64,000 nt of DNA from Chitinophaga sp. 180180018-3. Lineage in GTDB: Bacteria; Bacteroidota; Bacteroidia; Chitinophagales; Chitinophagaceae. The notes beneath the pieces are model-generated. The model searched no databases. It saw only the letters and a program-made list of their open reading frames with translations, and was not told where the DNA came from. The stretch spans positions 2,542,001 through 2,606,000 of the forward strand of contig NZ_CP140772.1 of the NCBI RefSeq assembly GCF_037893185.1, written 5' to 3'. Of the stretch, positions 35,771-45,702 are shown piece by piece. A program made the translations under genes and the position numbers. How positions within the stretch are numbered: the first letter of the stretch is position 1; every line of letters starts with the position of its first letter.

Positions 35771-37354
35771 TTATTTATGTATCTCTGAAGAGAAGTTGAA
35801 TTGTATATCGGGGTTGTTGGTACGTTCTGTATTGAGGTACCATTCAGACTGGGCCAGGTATACGAGGTGTCCGTCTTTATCTTCCACGATGTTGGCGGAT
35901 TTGAAGCGGATGAAATCTTCGATCTTATCTTTCGGTCCGGTGAGCCAGCAGGCTTTATAGAAGGGCAGTGTATTGAACTGGCACGCCGCGCCATATTCCT
36001 GCAGGAGGCGGTACTGGATTACTTCAAACTGGAGATCGCCCACGCAGCCGATGATTTTGCGGTTGCCGCCGTGCTGGGTGAAGAGCTGTGCTACACCTTC
36101 ATCTGTAAGCTGGCGGATACCTTTTTCCAGTTGTTTGGTTTTCATCGGGTCTTTGTTCACCAGTTCCTTGAACAGTTCCGGAGAGAAGCTGGGGATACCG
36201 CTGAAGTAGAAGTTTTCGCCTTCTGTGAGGGTATCGCCGATCTTGAAGTTACCGGTATCGAACAGGCCTACCACGTCGCCGGGGAAAGCATCATCCACCA
36301 CATTTTTTTCGCGGGCGAGGAAGCTATACGGGTTGCTGAACCTAACGTCTTTGTCTAAACGAACATGATGAAAGAATTTGTTCCTTTCAAATTTTCCGGA
36401 GCAAACACGCAGGAACGCAATACGGTCGCGGTGACGGGGATCCAGGTTGGCGTGTATCTTAAAGATGAAGCCACTGAATTTCTCTTCGTTCACGTCTATT
36501 TCCCGGGTCGTAGCTTCGCGGCTACGTGGTATGGGCGCGATATCCACGAAGGTATCGAGGAGGTCTTTCACTCCGAAGTTATTAACGGCGCTGCCGAAGA
36601 AAACGGGCGCCAGTTTGCCGGCGAGGTAGTCTTCGCGGTTGAAGGTATCGTATACACCTTCTATCAGCTCTACATCTCCGCGGATCTGGGTGGCATCTTT
36701 TTCGGAGAAATGTTCGTCTACGAAGTTGCTGCTGAGATCGGGGAGTGCCACCACATCTTCGTCGGTAGCTTTTTTATTGGGCTGGAACGCCACGAAGCTC
36801 TTATCGTAGAGGTTATACACGCCTTTAAAATCGGAGCCCATATTAATAGGCCAGCTAAGCGGACGAACGCGGATGTTCAGTTTTTCTTCCAGTTCATCCA
36901 GCAGGTCGAATGGATATTTACCATCGCGGTCCATTTTATTCACGAAGATGATCACTGGTGTATCGCGCATGCGGCACACCTCCATCAGTCTTTCTGTTTG
37001 TTCCTCCACGCCCTTCACACAGTCGATCACCAGCACCACACTGTCAACGGCAGTGAGCGTGCGGTAAGTATCTTCAGCAAAGTCTTTGTGGCCGGGAGTA
37101 TCCAGCAGGTTAACAAGGATATCGCGGTATTCGAATGTCATTACAGAAGTAGCTACGGAGATACCTCTTTGTCTTTCAATTTCCATGAAATCCGAGGTAG
37201 TATGCTTCTTTATCTTGTTGGATTTTACGGCTCCGGCAGTCTGGATAGCCCCGCCGAACAGGAGAAATTTCTCTGTCAGTGTGGTTTTACCGGCATCCGG
37301 GTGAGCGATGATCGCAAAGGATTTTCTTTTACTGATTTCGTTAGCGTACTTCAT
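35771..37354 (-). CDS. prfC: Peptide chain release factor 3
   Basis: A 527-residue GTPase from the ATG at 37352-37354 ([15 protein letters not shown]); the reading to 37435 adds 27 atypical residues, and E. coli RF3 has 529. G1 is AHPDAGKTT (17-25), G3 DTPGH, G4 NKMD. The protein recycles RF1/RF2 from ribosomes after termination. A -7-like TACCTTTG lies on minus at 37382-37375, 20 bp before the start. Confidence 0.96.
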   Translation of the reverse strand: MKYANEISKRKSFAIIAHPDAGKTTLTEKFLLFGGAIQTAGAVKSNKIKKHTTSDFMEIERQRGISVATSVMTFEYRDILVNLLDTPGHKDFAEDTYRTLTAVDSVVLVIDCVKGVEEQTERLMEVCRMRDTPVIIFVNKMDRDGKYPFDLLDELEEKLNIRVRPLSWPINMGSDFKGVYNLYDKSFVAFQPNKKATDEDVVALPDLSSNFVDEHFSEKDATQIRGDVELIEGVYDTFNREDYLAGKLAPVFFGSAVNNFGVKDLLDTFVDIAPIPRSREATTREIDVNEEKFSGFIFKIHANLDPRHRDRIAFLRVCSGKFERNKFFHHVRLDKDVRFSNPYSFLAREKNVVDDAFPGDVVGLFDTGNFKIGDTLTEGENFYFSGIPSFSPELFKELVNKDPMKTKQLEKGIRQLTDEGVAQLFTQHGGNRKIIGCVGDLQFEVIQYRLLQEYGAACQFNTLPFYKACWLTGPKDKIEDFIRFKSANIVEDKDGHLVYLAQSEWYLNTERTNNPDIQFNFSSEIHK

Positions 37355-37413
37355 ATATATCCGAAAAATGGCAGCAAAGGTAACTAAATTTTTTGTCCGG
37401 CTATATTTCGTGT

Positions 37414-37452
37414 TTATTGGCTTCGTGCGTGCCAATAAATCCGCTAAATTTG
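37414..37452 (+). promoter_or_regulatory. Promoter and dyad before the ABC permease gene
   Basis: An exact -7 box TAAATTTG (37445-37452) ends 4 bp before the ATG. Upstream lies an inverted repeat TTATTGGC-N9-GCCAATAA (37414-37438) containing the only TTG, with a 25-base spacer. The dyad may be an operator shared with divergent prfC. Confidence 0.45.
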
Positions 37453-37456
37453 AAAT

Positions 37457-38710
37457 ATGATAGCGACGCTTAAAATATTGTGGAATAGCTTCAAAATGGC
37501 GATGCAGGAATTACGGGTAAATAAGCTCCGGACTTTCCTGTCGTTGTTTGGGATTACGATTGGCATCTTCTGTATTATCGCGGTATTTACCTTAACAGGT
37601 AGTCTGGAGCATAATATCCGTAAGGATCTGGCGGATCTGGGCGACGATGTGATTTACCTGCAGAAATGGCCCTGGGGTGGAAACGGGGAATACGCCTGGT
37701 GGAAGTATATGAACCGTCCGCTGCCGGAGTATAAGGAGTTGAAGCTGATACAGGAAAAGGTACAGAGTGCGAGCTATGCCTCCTTTAACTTCGATGTAGG
37801 CGGTAAGAAGGTGGAATTTGGGGATGATTATATGGACGGGGTGACGATGATGGCCGTGAGTAATGATTTTGACCAGATACAGACATTACAGATCACCAGT
37901 GGCCGCTTTTTCAGCAATAGTGAGAGCAACAGTGGCTCTAATGTGGCTATACTGGGGTACAATATCTGGGACGGGCTTTTTTCGTCGCCGGAGTCGGCTA
38001 TGGGAAAGATGGTGAAAATTGCGGGCCGGGATGTAAAGGTAATTGGCTTGCTGAAGCGAAAGGGAGAGAGTATGATTGGAGGCATTGGCTACGATAATGC
38101 GATTCTGGTGCCTTACCGTTTCGGGCGGACGGTGGTAGATGAGCGGCGTAACGCGGATCCTTACATACAGGTGAAGGCGAAGCCGAATGTATCCATCACG
38201 CAGCTGAAAGATGAGATGCGAGGGATTATGCGGGCGGCACACCGGTTGAAACCCAGGCAGGAAGATGATTTCGCTTTGAATGAGATCAGTGCGGCCAACG
38301 ATAGCCTGGCCACCATGTTTGCCACCATTAACTCGGTAGGGTTCCTGATTGCGGTATTTGCATTGATTGTGGGTGCTTTCGGGATTGCCAATATTATGTT
38401 TGTGACGGTAAAGGAGCGGACAAATATCATTGGATTGAAGAAGGCGATTGGGGCGAGGAGGAGTATTATTATGATGGAATTTCTGCTGGAAGCGATGTGC
38501 CTTTGTTTGTTCGGAGGGGTGCTGGGACTGTTGCTGGTATATCTTATAGTAATAGCTGTTAATATGAGTGGAGTGTTTGAAATGGTACTTTCTCCGGGAG
38601 CCGTTATTTTCGGGCTTTCCGTATCGGCTATAGTGGGATTGCTGGCAGGTTTTATACCGGCTTATACAGCGAGCAAGCTGGATCCGGTGGTGGCGATCCG
38701 GAGTTCATGA
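37457..38710 (+). CDS. MacB/FtsX-type ABC transporter permease
   Basis: A 417-residue protein with one N-terminal membrane helix ([20 protein letters not shown]), a large periplasmic MacB-core domain (about 50-270) and three C-terminal helices forming the FtsX domain ([20 protein letters not shown], then [20 protein letters not shown]). It is of the MacB mechanotransmission type, used for export or lipoprotein handling. No ATPase gene is adjacent, so its partner lies elsewhere. Confidence 0.88.
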   Translation: MIATLKILWNSFKMAMQELRVNKLRTFLSLFGITIGIFCIIAVFTLTGSLEHNIRKDLADLGDDVIYLQKWPWGGNGEYAWWKYMNRPLPEYKELKLIQEKVQSASYASFNFDVGGKKVEFGDDYMDGVTMMAVSNDFDQIQTLQITSGRFFSNSESNSGSNVAILGYNIWDGLFSSPESAMGKMVKIAGRDVKVIGLLKRKGESMIGGIGYDNAILVPYRFGRTVVDERRNADPYIQVKAKPNVSITQLKDEMRGIMRAAHRLKPRQEDDFALNEISAANDSLATMFATINSVGFLIAVFALIVGAFGIANIMFVTVKERTNIIGLKKAIGARRSIIMMEFLLEAMCLCLFGGVLGLLLVYLIVIAVNMSGVFEMVLSPGAVIFGLSVSAIVGLLAGFIPAYTASKLDPVVAIRSS

Positions 38711-38734
38711 TAAAAATTAAATCAAAGAAACTAC

Positions 38735-38905
38735 CATATCCTGTGCCGGGAGGCAGTAAATCGGTGAAAACGGACCCGGGCTCCCATGGAAGGAGTAGCT
38801 CTCCCGGAAATTTAATAGCAGCGATTGATACCTGAATTAGCTGATGGCTTCACGTTATCATTGGCTGCAAGGCTTTTACAGGCGGGTTTTCCCGCCTTTT
38901 TTTAT
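38735..38905 (+). ncRNA. Candidate structured RNA ending in a terminator
   Basis: The gap between the ABC permease and tsaD can fold into two domains followed by a terminator. Domain 1 is closed by CCGGGAG (38746-38752) with CTCCCGG (38801-38807) and has inner hairpins, one with a GAAA loop. Domain 2 is a long imperfect hairpin from GCAGC (38818-38822) to GCTGC (38864-38868). No promoter was recognised, so it may be a 3'-UTR-derived RNA. No known family identified. Confidence 0.45.
38880..38905 (+). terminator. Rho-independent terminator upstream of tsaD
   Basis: Stem AGGCGGG (38880-38886) and CCCGCCT (38891-38897) with a TTTT loop, then a run of T. It ends the ABC permease transcript or the candidate RNA. 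The -7-like TAATTTTG for tsaD begins directly after it. Confidence 0.92.
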
Positions 38906-38919
38906 TAATTTTGCCCCTT

Positions 38920-39924
38920 ATGTCAGTTAAAATCTTAGCGATAGAATCGTCTTGTGATGATACAGGAGCGGCCGTGATAGTAGATGGGAAAGTATTATCC
39001 AATCATATTGCGGGTCAGAAAGTGCATGAGCAGTATGGCGGGGTGGTGCCGGAGCTGGCGTCGAGGGCGCACCAGGAGAACATTGTGCCGGTGGTGGATG
39101 TAGCGTTGAAAACAGCGGGTGTAGCGAGGGAAGAACTGAGTGCGATCGCATTTACGCAATCGCCGGGCCTGATAGGTTCCCTGCTGGTAGGCAGTTGTTT
39201 TGCGAAGTCGATGGCGATGGCGCTGAATATACCGCTGATAGGCGTGCATCATATGCAGGCGCATGTACTGGCGAATTTCATAGACGATCCCAGGCCGGAT
39301 TTTCCTTTTCTGTGTTTGACCGTATCCGGGGGGCATACCCAGATAGTGTTGTGTGAAAGCCCGTTGCGTATGCGGGTGATTGGAGAAACCCTGGATGATG
39401 CAGCGGGAGAGGCTTTTGATAAAACAGCGAAGATACTCGGACTGCCTTATCCGGGAGGGCCGTTGATCGATAAATACGCTGCCACCGGGAATCCGGAGCG
39501 GTTTAAATTTCCCGAGCCGCGTATACCGGGACTGAATTTCAGTTTCAGCGGTTTGAAAACATCTATCTTATACTTCCTGCAGGATAATCAACAGCAGCAA
39601 CCTGATTTCATCGCACAAAATCTGGCGGATATCTGTGCTTCTATACAGCATCGCATTGTCAGCATCTTGCTAAACAAGGTTATAAAAGCTTCACAGGAAA
39701 CGGGTATCAGGGATATTGCCATTGCCGGCGGCGTAAGTGCCAACAGCGGGTTAAGAAATGCGTTGGAGGTATATGGGAAGAAGTATAACTGGCGCACTTT
39801 TATTCCTAAATTCGAGTATTGTACAGATAATGCCGGTATGATAGCCATCACGGCATATTATAAATACCTGGCGGGCGAGTTTGCAGGTTTGGATGCTGTG
39901 CCTACCGCCAGGGCTGCATTTTAA
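38920..39924 (+). CDS. tsaD: TsaD, tRNA N6-threonylcarbamoyladenosine synthase subunit
   Basis: A 334-residue ASKHA-fold protein from the ATG at 38920 (MSVKILAIESSCDDTGAA). The metal-binding HMQAH (111-115) and the ATP-binding GGHTQIVL and AGGVSANSGLR are present. It transfers the threonylcarbamoyl group to A37 of ANN-decoding tRNAs with TsaB and TsaE. The exact -7 box TAATTTTG (38906-38913) ends only 6 bp before the ATG, implying an almost leaderless mRNA. Confidence 0.96.
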   Translation: MSVKILAIESSCDDTGAAVIVDGKVLSNHIAGQKVHEQYGGVVPELASRAHQENIVPVVDVALKTAGVAREELSAIAFTQSPGLIGSLLVGSCFAKSMAMALNIPLIGVHHMQAHVLANFIDDPRPDFPFLCLTVSGGHTQIVLCESPLRMRVIGETLDDAAGEAFDKTAKILGLPYPGGPLIDKYAATGNPERFKFPEPRIPGLNFSFSGLKTSILYFLQDNQQQQPDFIAQNLADICASIQHRIVSILLNKVIKASQETGIRDIAIAGGVSANSGLRNALEVYGKKYNWRTFIPKFEYCTDNAGMIAITAYYKYLAGEFAGLDAVPTARAAF

Positions 39925-40000
39925 AGGAACAGCGGGAAGAGAAAAAGTAACCGCTAATGGGTAAAATCCTATACCTAACCATCATAAAATCGATTTAGTT

Positions 40001-40017
40001 TTATAGCAAAGCTATAA
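40001..40017. promoter_or_regulatory. Small inverted repeat before the fucosidase gene
   Basis: Perfect TTATAGC-AAA-GCTATAA, ending 12 bp before the ATG. It could be an operator or a 5'-UTR hairpin that affects translation. Confidence 0.35.
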
Positions 40018-40029
40018 TGATTATTATCT

Positions 40030-42168
40030 ATGAAGAAAGTACTGACTGCTTTACTGGGTCTGACACTTGCCTATAACGTAGTACCGGCGCAGGCACCGGC
40101 AGCGCAAACGGAGTGGCAGCAACAGAAATATTCCATGTTTATTCACTGGGGGGCCATTTATTCCACTTTGGGCGGCGTTTGGGAAGGGAAACCGGTTACC
40201 CGGGGCTATAGCGAGCAAATACAGGCGCATGCCGGTATTTACAGCGATATATACGGCGCCATAGCGAAACAGTTTAACCCGCAGTACTGGAATGCAGATT
40301 CGATTGTATTGCTGGCGAAAGCAGCGGGTATGAAATCGGTGGTGATGACATCGAAGCACCATGATGGCTTTTGCATGTTCCATTCTGCCTATACCGACTA
40401 TAACGTAGTAGATGCCACTCCTTTTAAAAGAGATGTACTGAAGGAATTATCGGAAGCCTGCCGGCGTCATGGTCTGAAATTCGGGATGTACTTTTCGCTG
40501 ATCGACTGGCACTATCCGCAGGCGTACCCGATTTCCAGCACGAACAGTGATCCGATAACACCGGAGCATCATGAGTTTAACAAGAAGCAGGTAACGGAGC
40601 TGATGACCAATTATGGTCCGGTTTCGGAGATCTGGTTTGATATGGGATCATTGACAGAACAGCAAAGCCGTGATCTGGCGGAGATAGTACATCGTTTACA
40701 GCCGGGATGTATGGTGAGTGGGCGTTTGGGGAATGATGCCGGTGATTTTTGTGTAATGGGAGACAACCAATACCCGGATTACAAAATTGCATCGGCCTGG
40801 CAGACGCCGGCCTCTGTATATGACGAAACCTGGGGTTACCGTAGCTGGCAACAGCATGGAAAGGCGGTGGACAAAGCACATGAGAAGCTGCTGGGATTGA
40901 TTAAAGTGGTGAGTCGCGGTGGTAATTACCTGTTGAATATTGGTCCGCGTGGAGATGGTTCGGTAGTAGATTTCGAGAAAGAAGTATTGCTGGCAAACGG
41001 CGCCTGGCTGAAACTCAATGGGGAAGCCATTTACGGCGCATCTGCAAATCCGTTTGATACCACTTTTGCCTGGGGAGAAGTAACCACTAAACCTGGAAAA
41101 TTGTATCTGCACCTGCTGCAGACGCCACAGAACGGGGTGATTGAGTTACCGGGATTGAACAGCAAAGTGAGTCAGGTAACGTTGTTGAGCAATGGTAAAA
41201 AGGTGGCGGCCCGTGTATCAGTAAAAGATGGAAACACCCGTATTCAGCTGCCGGCAGATTTCAGGATAGCCGACAATGATGTTGCCGTATTAGCGTTGCA
41301 TTGCGGAAACAGTGTGAGCATCACTCCCCTGCATTTATTGAAACATGCTACGGCCCTGAACCGTTATAATGCCACACCGTTATACAGTTTCTCCGGTGCC
41401 GATTATCCGAGTTACTATCGTAGTGAAGTAGGAGAGCGGTGGGCATTTACTGTGAAGAAACCGTCGTCATTGAAGCTGGTATATAGTGATGAAGAGAAAG
41501 GAAAACAGGCGAAGATTACGCTGAACGGCGTTACAAAAGACGTATTGCTGGATGGCAGTCAGCGTGCTCAGTTTTATAACGATCCCGCATCATTGCAATG
41601 GGGCCCGATATACAGCACGTCGTCTTTCCCTTCGTATATTGATGGCGCCAATGGATCAGTGAAGGAGGTGAATCCGGATCAACCGTGGCCGGGGGATAAA
41701 GATCAGCCGTGGACAAAGCACAGCGATTGGAAGAACGATGAAGTGCTGAAGATCCCGTCTGATCGTGGGCGGAGCCGCGCGGCTTACCTGTTGCAGGAGA
41801 TCACTGCCCCTAAAGCGGGAGATTATCTGGTGGGATTTACGAGCGGCGATGGGATTGGCGTATTCCTCAACGGAGAAGAGCAGGTATTGCATAATAATCC
41901 GGCCAGGGGTACTACCGGATCGGAAGTAGCGTTATTATCGCTGAAGGAAGGGAAGAACCAGTTGATCGTTAAATACTATAATCGTTTTGCGAAGGAGATT
42001 ACAGCCGGTATCAACAGGAATGTTCCGCAGGTAATGTATGAGCAGCCGGTAGATCTGAAGCTGAAGGGAAATGGCAGAGTGGAGACCGCAGAGATCAGGC
42101 AGGCTAATCCGGTTTCTATCCATCGTAATCTTCGTATGCCCAATCTTTCTGTAGTATTGGATCAGTAA
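40030..42168 (+). CDS. GH29 alpha-L-fucosidase with C-terminal beta domains
   Basis: A 712-residue secreted enzyme with a signal peptide (ALLGLTLAYNVVPAQA). The GH29 barrel shows SMFIHWGAIYS (about 36-46), SKHHDGFCMFHS and SEIWFDMGS, with Asp204 the probable nucleophile. Residues ~335-440 form a beta domain; the C-terminal ~260 residues (GDYLVGFTSGDGIGVFLNG) look like a PA14- or carbohydrate-binding module. It removes L-fucose from host or plant glycans. The trmN6 gene follows after 7 bp. Confidence 0.92.
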   Translation: MKKVLTALLGLTLAYNVVPAQAPAAQTEWQQQKYSMFIHWGAIYSTLGGVWEGKPVTRGYSEQIQAHAGIYSDIYGAIAKQFNPQYWNADSIVLLAKAAGMKSVVMTSKHHDGFCMFHSAYTDYNVVDATPFKRDVLKELSEACRRHGLKFGMYFSLIDWHYPQAYPISSTNSDPITPEHHEFNKKQVTELMTNYGPVSEIWFDMGSLTEQQSRDLAEIVHRLQPGCMVSGRLGNDAGDFCVMGDNQYPDYKIASAWQTPASVYDETWGYRSWQQHGKAVDKAHEKLLGLIKVVSRGGNYLLNIGPRGDGSVVDFEKEVLLANGAWLKLNGEAIYGASANPFDTTFAWGEVTTKPGKLYLHLLQTPQNGVIELPGLNSKVSQVTLLSNGKKVAARVSVKDGNTRIQLPADFRIADNDVAVLALHCGNSVSITPLHLLKHATALNRYNATPLYSFSGADYPSYYRSEVGERWAFTVKKPSSLKLVYSDEEKGKQAKITLNGVTKDVLLDGSQRAQFYNDPASLQWGPIYSTSSFPSYIDGANGSVKEVNPDQPWPGDKDQPWTKHSDWKNDEVLKIPSDRGRSRAAYLLQEITAPKAGDYLVGFTSGDGIGVFLNGEEQVLHNNPARGTTGSEVALLSLKEGKNQLIVKYYNRFAKEITAGINRNVPQVMYEQPVDLKLKGNGRVETAEIRQANPVSIHRNLRMPNLSVVLDQ

Positions 42169-42175
42169 AAAATAA

Positions 42176-42898
42176 ATGAGTAACACTTACTTCAGATTTA
42201 AACAATTTACAGTTCACCAGGAACACTGCGCCATGAAAGTGTGTACAGACGCCTGTATACAAGGCGCATTCACGGCGCAGTACCTGAGCGACAATGATAT
42301 AACGGTACCGGCTATACTGGATATAGGAGCCGGTACGGGTTTGTTAAGCCTGATGCTGGCTCAGGAGGTAGCGGGCAATATCACCGCCATAGAACTGGAC
42401 GAGGGAGCGGCTAAGCAGGCTACTGCGAATTTCATGACATCGCCCTGGGACGACCGTCTGCAGCTGATCCGCAACGACATACGGAAAATGGAGAAGACCC
42501 GGGAGTATGATTTTATTATAACGAATCCGCCATTTTATGAAGATGCCCTGAAGAGTGGCCATGAAGGCAAGGACCGGGCGATGCATGCCACCAGCTTGGG
42601 TTACAGTGAGCTGATTGCCGCTATCGATCTGCACTTATCGCCGCAGGGAGAGGTATCGTTGTTGTTGCCTTATCAATCGTTCGAAGCATTTCACGGCCTG
42701 GCATTGGCGGCAGGGCTGCATCTGAAGCAGGCGCTGTATATCCGGCAAAGTGAGCAGCATGGCTTTTTCAGAGTGGTAGGTATCTTGTCGAGGCAACCGG
42801 TGAACACCGTAGTAACAGAAATGGCCATTCACGATAGCAACCGGAAATACACCCCTTTGTTTGCCCAATTGCTGCAGCCTTATTACCTGTATTTATAA
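42176..42898 (+). CDS. trmN6: tRNA1(Val) A37 N6-methyltransferase
   Basis: A 240-residue Rossmann methyltransferase (YfiC-like). The SAM loop is LDIGAGTGLLSLML and the catalytic NPPF is at residues 117-120. The N-terminal FRFKQFTVHQEHCAMKVCTD is typical of the family. It methylates A37 of valine tRNA. It is probably cotranscribed with the fucosidase by proximity only. Confidence 0.93.
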   Translation: MSNTYFRFKQFTVHQEHCAMKVCTDACIQGAFTAQYLSDNDITVPAILDIGAGTGLLSLMLAQEVAGNITAIELDEGAAKQATANFMTSPWDDRLQLIRNDIRKMEKTREYDFIITNPPFYEDALKSGHEGKDRAMHATSLGYSELIAAIDLHLSPQGEVSLLLPYQSFEAFHGLALAAGLHLKQALYIRQSEQHGFFRVVGILSRQPVNTVVTEMAIHDSNRKYTPLFAQLLQPYYLYL

Positions 42899-42901
42899 TC
42901 A

Positions 42902-44107
42902 TCACGCCACATAATCTGCGAGGTAGCTGAAGTGATCGGTGAGTTTGCCACCGGCCGCAATGGTTGCGGCTGCGATCATTTCGCTTTCGGGCCGGAGTAG
43001 TTCTTCAAAAACATATTTCATCAGCTGATCGCCGAAATATTGGGAAGCATCGCGTGGAAGTTCGTTGGGCAGGTTGCTGACGCACATCATATCTACGCTG
43101 TTTTCGAGATAGGGAGCGGTTTTTTCCATGGTATACCGGTTAACGCCGTAAACGGGATCTTCGATGGTGCTATCGCCCAGGTTGGAGGGAACGGAGCCGT
43201 TGGTATCGTCGGTAATATCGGCGATGACCTTAATGCGGAAGTTTTCTTTTTTGAGGTCATCTTTCTGAAAAAGCGGTGGGATATTATGATCCCAATAGAT
43301 GCCATTCATCAGTATATCGCTTACCGTTACATAGGGAAGGAACCGGCATTCATATAATTCAGGATGTGCGTGGAAGTCGCTGCGGCTGTAGGTTTTATCG
43401 TTTTTACGCAGGTATAGTTCGCCGGCTTTGAGCTGGGTATATACGGGGTATGCGTAGGAGTTGATGAGGTATTCTTCCGGCGGGATGTACTTGATACCGA
43501 GCAGTCCCATTATTTCGAGAGCGCCGGCGGCCACGCGGCCGGAGCCGGTGATGACGATTTTTATGGGAGGAAGTTTGATACCGAAGTAATGGCTGATCAT
43601 TTCCTGGAAGTCGTGGCTGGTATGTACGCGTTTGAACTGGAAGCTGTTGGTTCTGTTGCCGTAGGCCATGAGGCCGTTGTGAGCGCCGACTACGCCGGCG
43701 AAGAAGCCGAAGCCGAGGATGCGTTGTCCATCGGGATGTACAAGGCATTCATAGTCGATAAGGGTAATATTTTTCTTCAGGATAGTCTGGAGCATTTCCC
43801 TGTTATGCGGTTGTTTCTTTTTGGTATGGCTGAAGAACAGGTAAGTTTTGCCAGCGATCAGTTTATCGGCGGGCACTTCTTTGATGCCGAGGAGGATGGA
43901 GCAGCGGGAGAGATCCTCCAGCAGTGCAGCGCCGGCTTTTTCGTATTCTTCGTCTTTGTAGCACCGGATGGGCGAAGGTTGTACATATAGATGGATGTGA
44001 GGGAAGTGGTGCCGTATCCATTGGCATTGTTTGGGGGTAAAGGCGACCCTGTTATCGTGTGGGTGTTTTTCTTCGCGAATGAGGCCTATGTGAATGGGAG
44101 TTTCCAT
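42902..44107 (-). CDS. Saccharopine dehydrogenase-like NAD(P)-dependent oxidoreductase
   Basis: A 401-residue protein of the alanine dehydrogenase/PNT superfamily in its LYS1-like branch. The N-terminal domain has IGLIREEKHPHDNRVAFTP; the Rossmann loop is ITGSGRVAAGALEI. It probably catalyses an NAD-linked amino acid dehydrogenase reaction such as saccharopine to lysine, but the substrate is not certain. It is convergent with trmN6 (3-bp gap). Confidence 0.82.
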   Translation of the reverse strand: METPIHIGLIREEKHPHDNRVAFTPKQCQWIRHHFPHIHLYVQPSPIRCYKDEEYEKAGAALLEDLSRCSILLGIKEVPADKLIAGKTYLFFSHTKKKQPHNREMLQTILKKNITLIDYECLVHPDGQRILGFGFFAGVVGAHNGLMAYGNRTNSFQFKRVHTSHDFQEMISHYFGIKLPPIKIVITGSGRVAAGALEIMGLLGIKYIPPEEYLINSYAYPVYTQLKAGELYLRKNDKTYSRSDFHAHPELYECRFLPYVTVSDILMNGIYWDHNIPPLFQKDDLKKENFRIKVIADITDDTNGSVPSNLGDSTIEDPVYGVNRYTMEKTAPYLENSVDMMCVSNLPNELPRDASQYFGDQLMKYVFEELLRPESEMIAAATIAAGGKLTDHFSYLADYVA

Positions 44108-44188
44108 TTTTGAAGTTAAGATATTTTGGGGTGTAGCGTGTATAAGATATAGTTGAGATATTTTTTTTGTTGAAAATGATAAAAATAT

Positions 44189-44218
44189 TTGTGAGTTAAA
44201 GAGGAGTTGCTATATTTG
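44189..44218 (+). promoter_or_regulatory. Bacteroidota-type promoter for tRNA-Leu
   Basis: TTG (44189-44191), a 19-base spacer, TATATTTG (44211-44218): exact consensus. It lies 37 bp before the mature tRNA 5' end. Confidence 0.85.
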
Positions 44219-44255
44219 CATCCCGCAATTGACGCGGAGAGTTCTTAAGGAGAAT

Positions 44256-44339
44256 GCCCAGATGGCGGAATTGGTAGACGCGCTAGACTCAAAATCTTGT
44301 TTTCGAAAGGGAGTGCAGGTTCGATTCCTGTTCTGGGCA
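44256..44339 (+). tRNA. tRNA-Leu (CAA)
   Basis: An 84-base class II tRNA. Acceptor arms GCCCAGA and TCTGGGC with discriminator A; the D-loop region has GGCGGAATTGGTAGACGC; the anticodon loop CTCAAAA gives CAA; a long variable arm and a T-arm with GGTTCGATTCC follow. CCA is not encoded. One T-T mismatch occurs in the anticodon stem. Confidence 0.95.
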
Positions 44340-44937
44340 CATTGATTTACAATAGTTATAAAGGCTCCTAAAAGGGGCCTTTGTTGTTTTTTAATGTTAT
44401 GCAAACAATTAAGCAAACAAATGACTGGCCGGGAAATAAAGAACCAGATTTTCCAAAAATGCATTATTTCTTTTTCTAAGTAAACAATCCCATTCGAGTA
44501 AGTGCCAGTTTATCCTTTTCGTTGGATTAAGTTGAATTCCTGGGGAATATAGAAACAGTTCTCCTGGTATGGATGATGAACAATTGCTTACATCCATACA
44601 AGCCAATGCGGCAGCATGAAGGAGTGATAGGAGAAAGCAGGAGGATTAATGGGAGAATGATGCAGGTAAGGTGGAGTTGATCTGAAGATGGATGGATGAT
44701 GTGGGGTCTTGTCCTTATATAGGTTTTACCTGTCGTTAGAAAACCCTGAATGAAGTTTACAAAGTAACAAAATGATCCTGAATAAGGTTTACGTGATTTC
44801 TAAGCCTCAATCAGGCATATACCTGTAAGAAAAGCGGGTATTCATACATCCGGACATGGGTATCCATGAACCAATTCCCTGGAAATAATATAAGAGCACC
44901 TAATAACAATCTCCGGTCAGGAAAAAGCTATACCTGT
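44340..44937. other. Gene-free region downstream of tRNA-Leu
   Basis: About 600 bp without a convincing gene. It contains an imperfect 17-bp direct repeat (44744-44760 and 44776-44792, 14 of 17 identical). No integrase remnant and no second copy of the tRNA 3' end was found. Confidence 0.5.
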
Positions 44938-45702
44938 TCATTCCCGTTGTAAGGCTAATGAAGAGTAGCCAATAGCAGGACCCTTCAGTAACAGTACGTC
45001 CTGGTACAATGGCCATCGTTTCAATAGTGGCTTGCCGCGTTTTTTACCGGCTTGTGGGATTGGAGATGCTGCTGTACTTACAGCGACCACTTCTGCAGTC
45101 ATGTATTTACTGTTGTCCGTAACCAGGCTCCCCTGGAAAGCGCGTACCTGTAATACGACGATCCCTGTTCCTTTTCCCGGAACGGTCATGTTCAGTTCCA
45201 TGCCTTCGAACGGTTTACTGAGATCAATCCTCTTTGTGATGGAGACTGCGCCTGTAACCCGCCGGTGGGCAAAATGAGCCCGCACAGCGATGGCTTTTAT
45301 CTCAAAATGGGTGAATCCGGACAATCGTGATAATTCCTGTGCAGGAATCAGCAGTATGCCATCGGGTGTGAATATGGGGGAGTGAGAGAAGAATTTTTCC
45401 AGGCTGGTGTGCCGGTTGAACCGGTATCCTTTTATGCCCTGTACGCCGGATTGTATCAGCACTTTGTTCAGCCGGTTTACGAAAGTACCGTCGCAACGAA
45501 GATCCAGGTGCGGGGCGAATGCTTTACGTATGAGGCTACCTTTACGGCTGGCCATACCAAAATTGCGGGCAGCCTGCCGGGTGGCCGTTGTTTGTTTTAC
45601 CTGGGCAGGCATACTACGCAGGAAGTGAACTCCATTGCGTTCGTAGCCAATCACGTTATCCAGCCTGCCGGTAAAGAGGAATGGGCCTGTTTGTGTTGCC
45701 AT
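44938..45702 (-). CDS. Hypothetical protein of a Bacteroidota accessory family
   Basis: A 254-residue protein without signal peptide or membrane helix. The N-terminus (MATQTGPFLFTGRLDNVIGY, then a G-x-x-x-x-R segment and a TRQAARNFG stretch) resembles a family common in Bacteroidota genomes, often seen in accessory regions. The remainder is beta-rich with no motif I can name. It stands alone beside tRNA-Leu. Confidence 0.5.
   Translation of the reverse strand: MATQTGPFLFTGRLDNVIGYERNGVHFLRSMPAQVKQTTATRQAARNFGMASRKGSLIRKAFAPHLDLRCDGTFVNRLNKVLIQSGVQGIKGYRFNRHTSLEKFFSHSPIFTPDGILLIPAQELSRLSGFTHFEIKAIAVRAHFAHRRVTGAVSITKRIDLSKPFEGMELNMTVPGKGTGIVVLQVRAFQGSLVTDNSKYMTAEVVAVSTAASPIPQAGKKRGKPLLKRWPLYQDVLLLKGPAIGYSSLALQRE

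Noticed and set aside
44210..44464. Minus-strand frame across tRNA-Leu
   Set aside because: It is the antisense translation of the tRNA gene; the stretch NRNRTCTPFRKQDFES is a known artefact of tRNA-Leu.
44744..44792. Imperfect 17-bp direct repeat as attachment sites
   Set aside because: The copies do not match the tRNA 3' end and enclose only 15 bases; no integrase is nearby.
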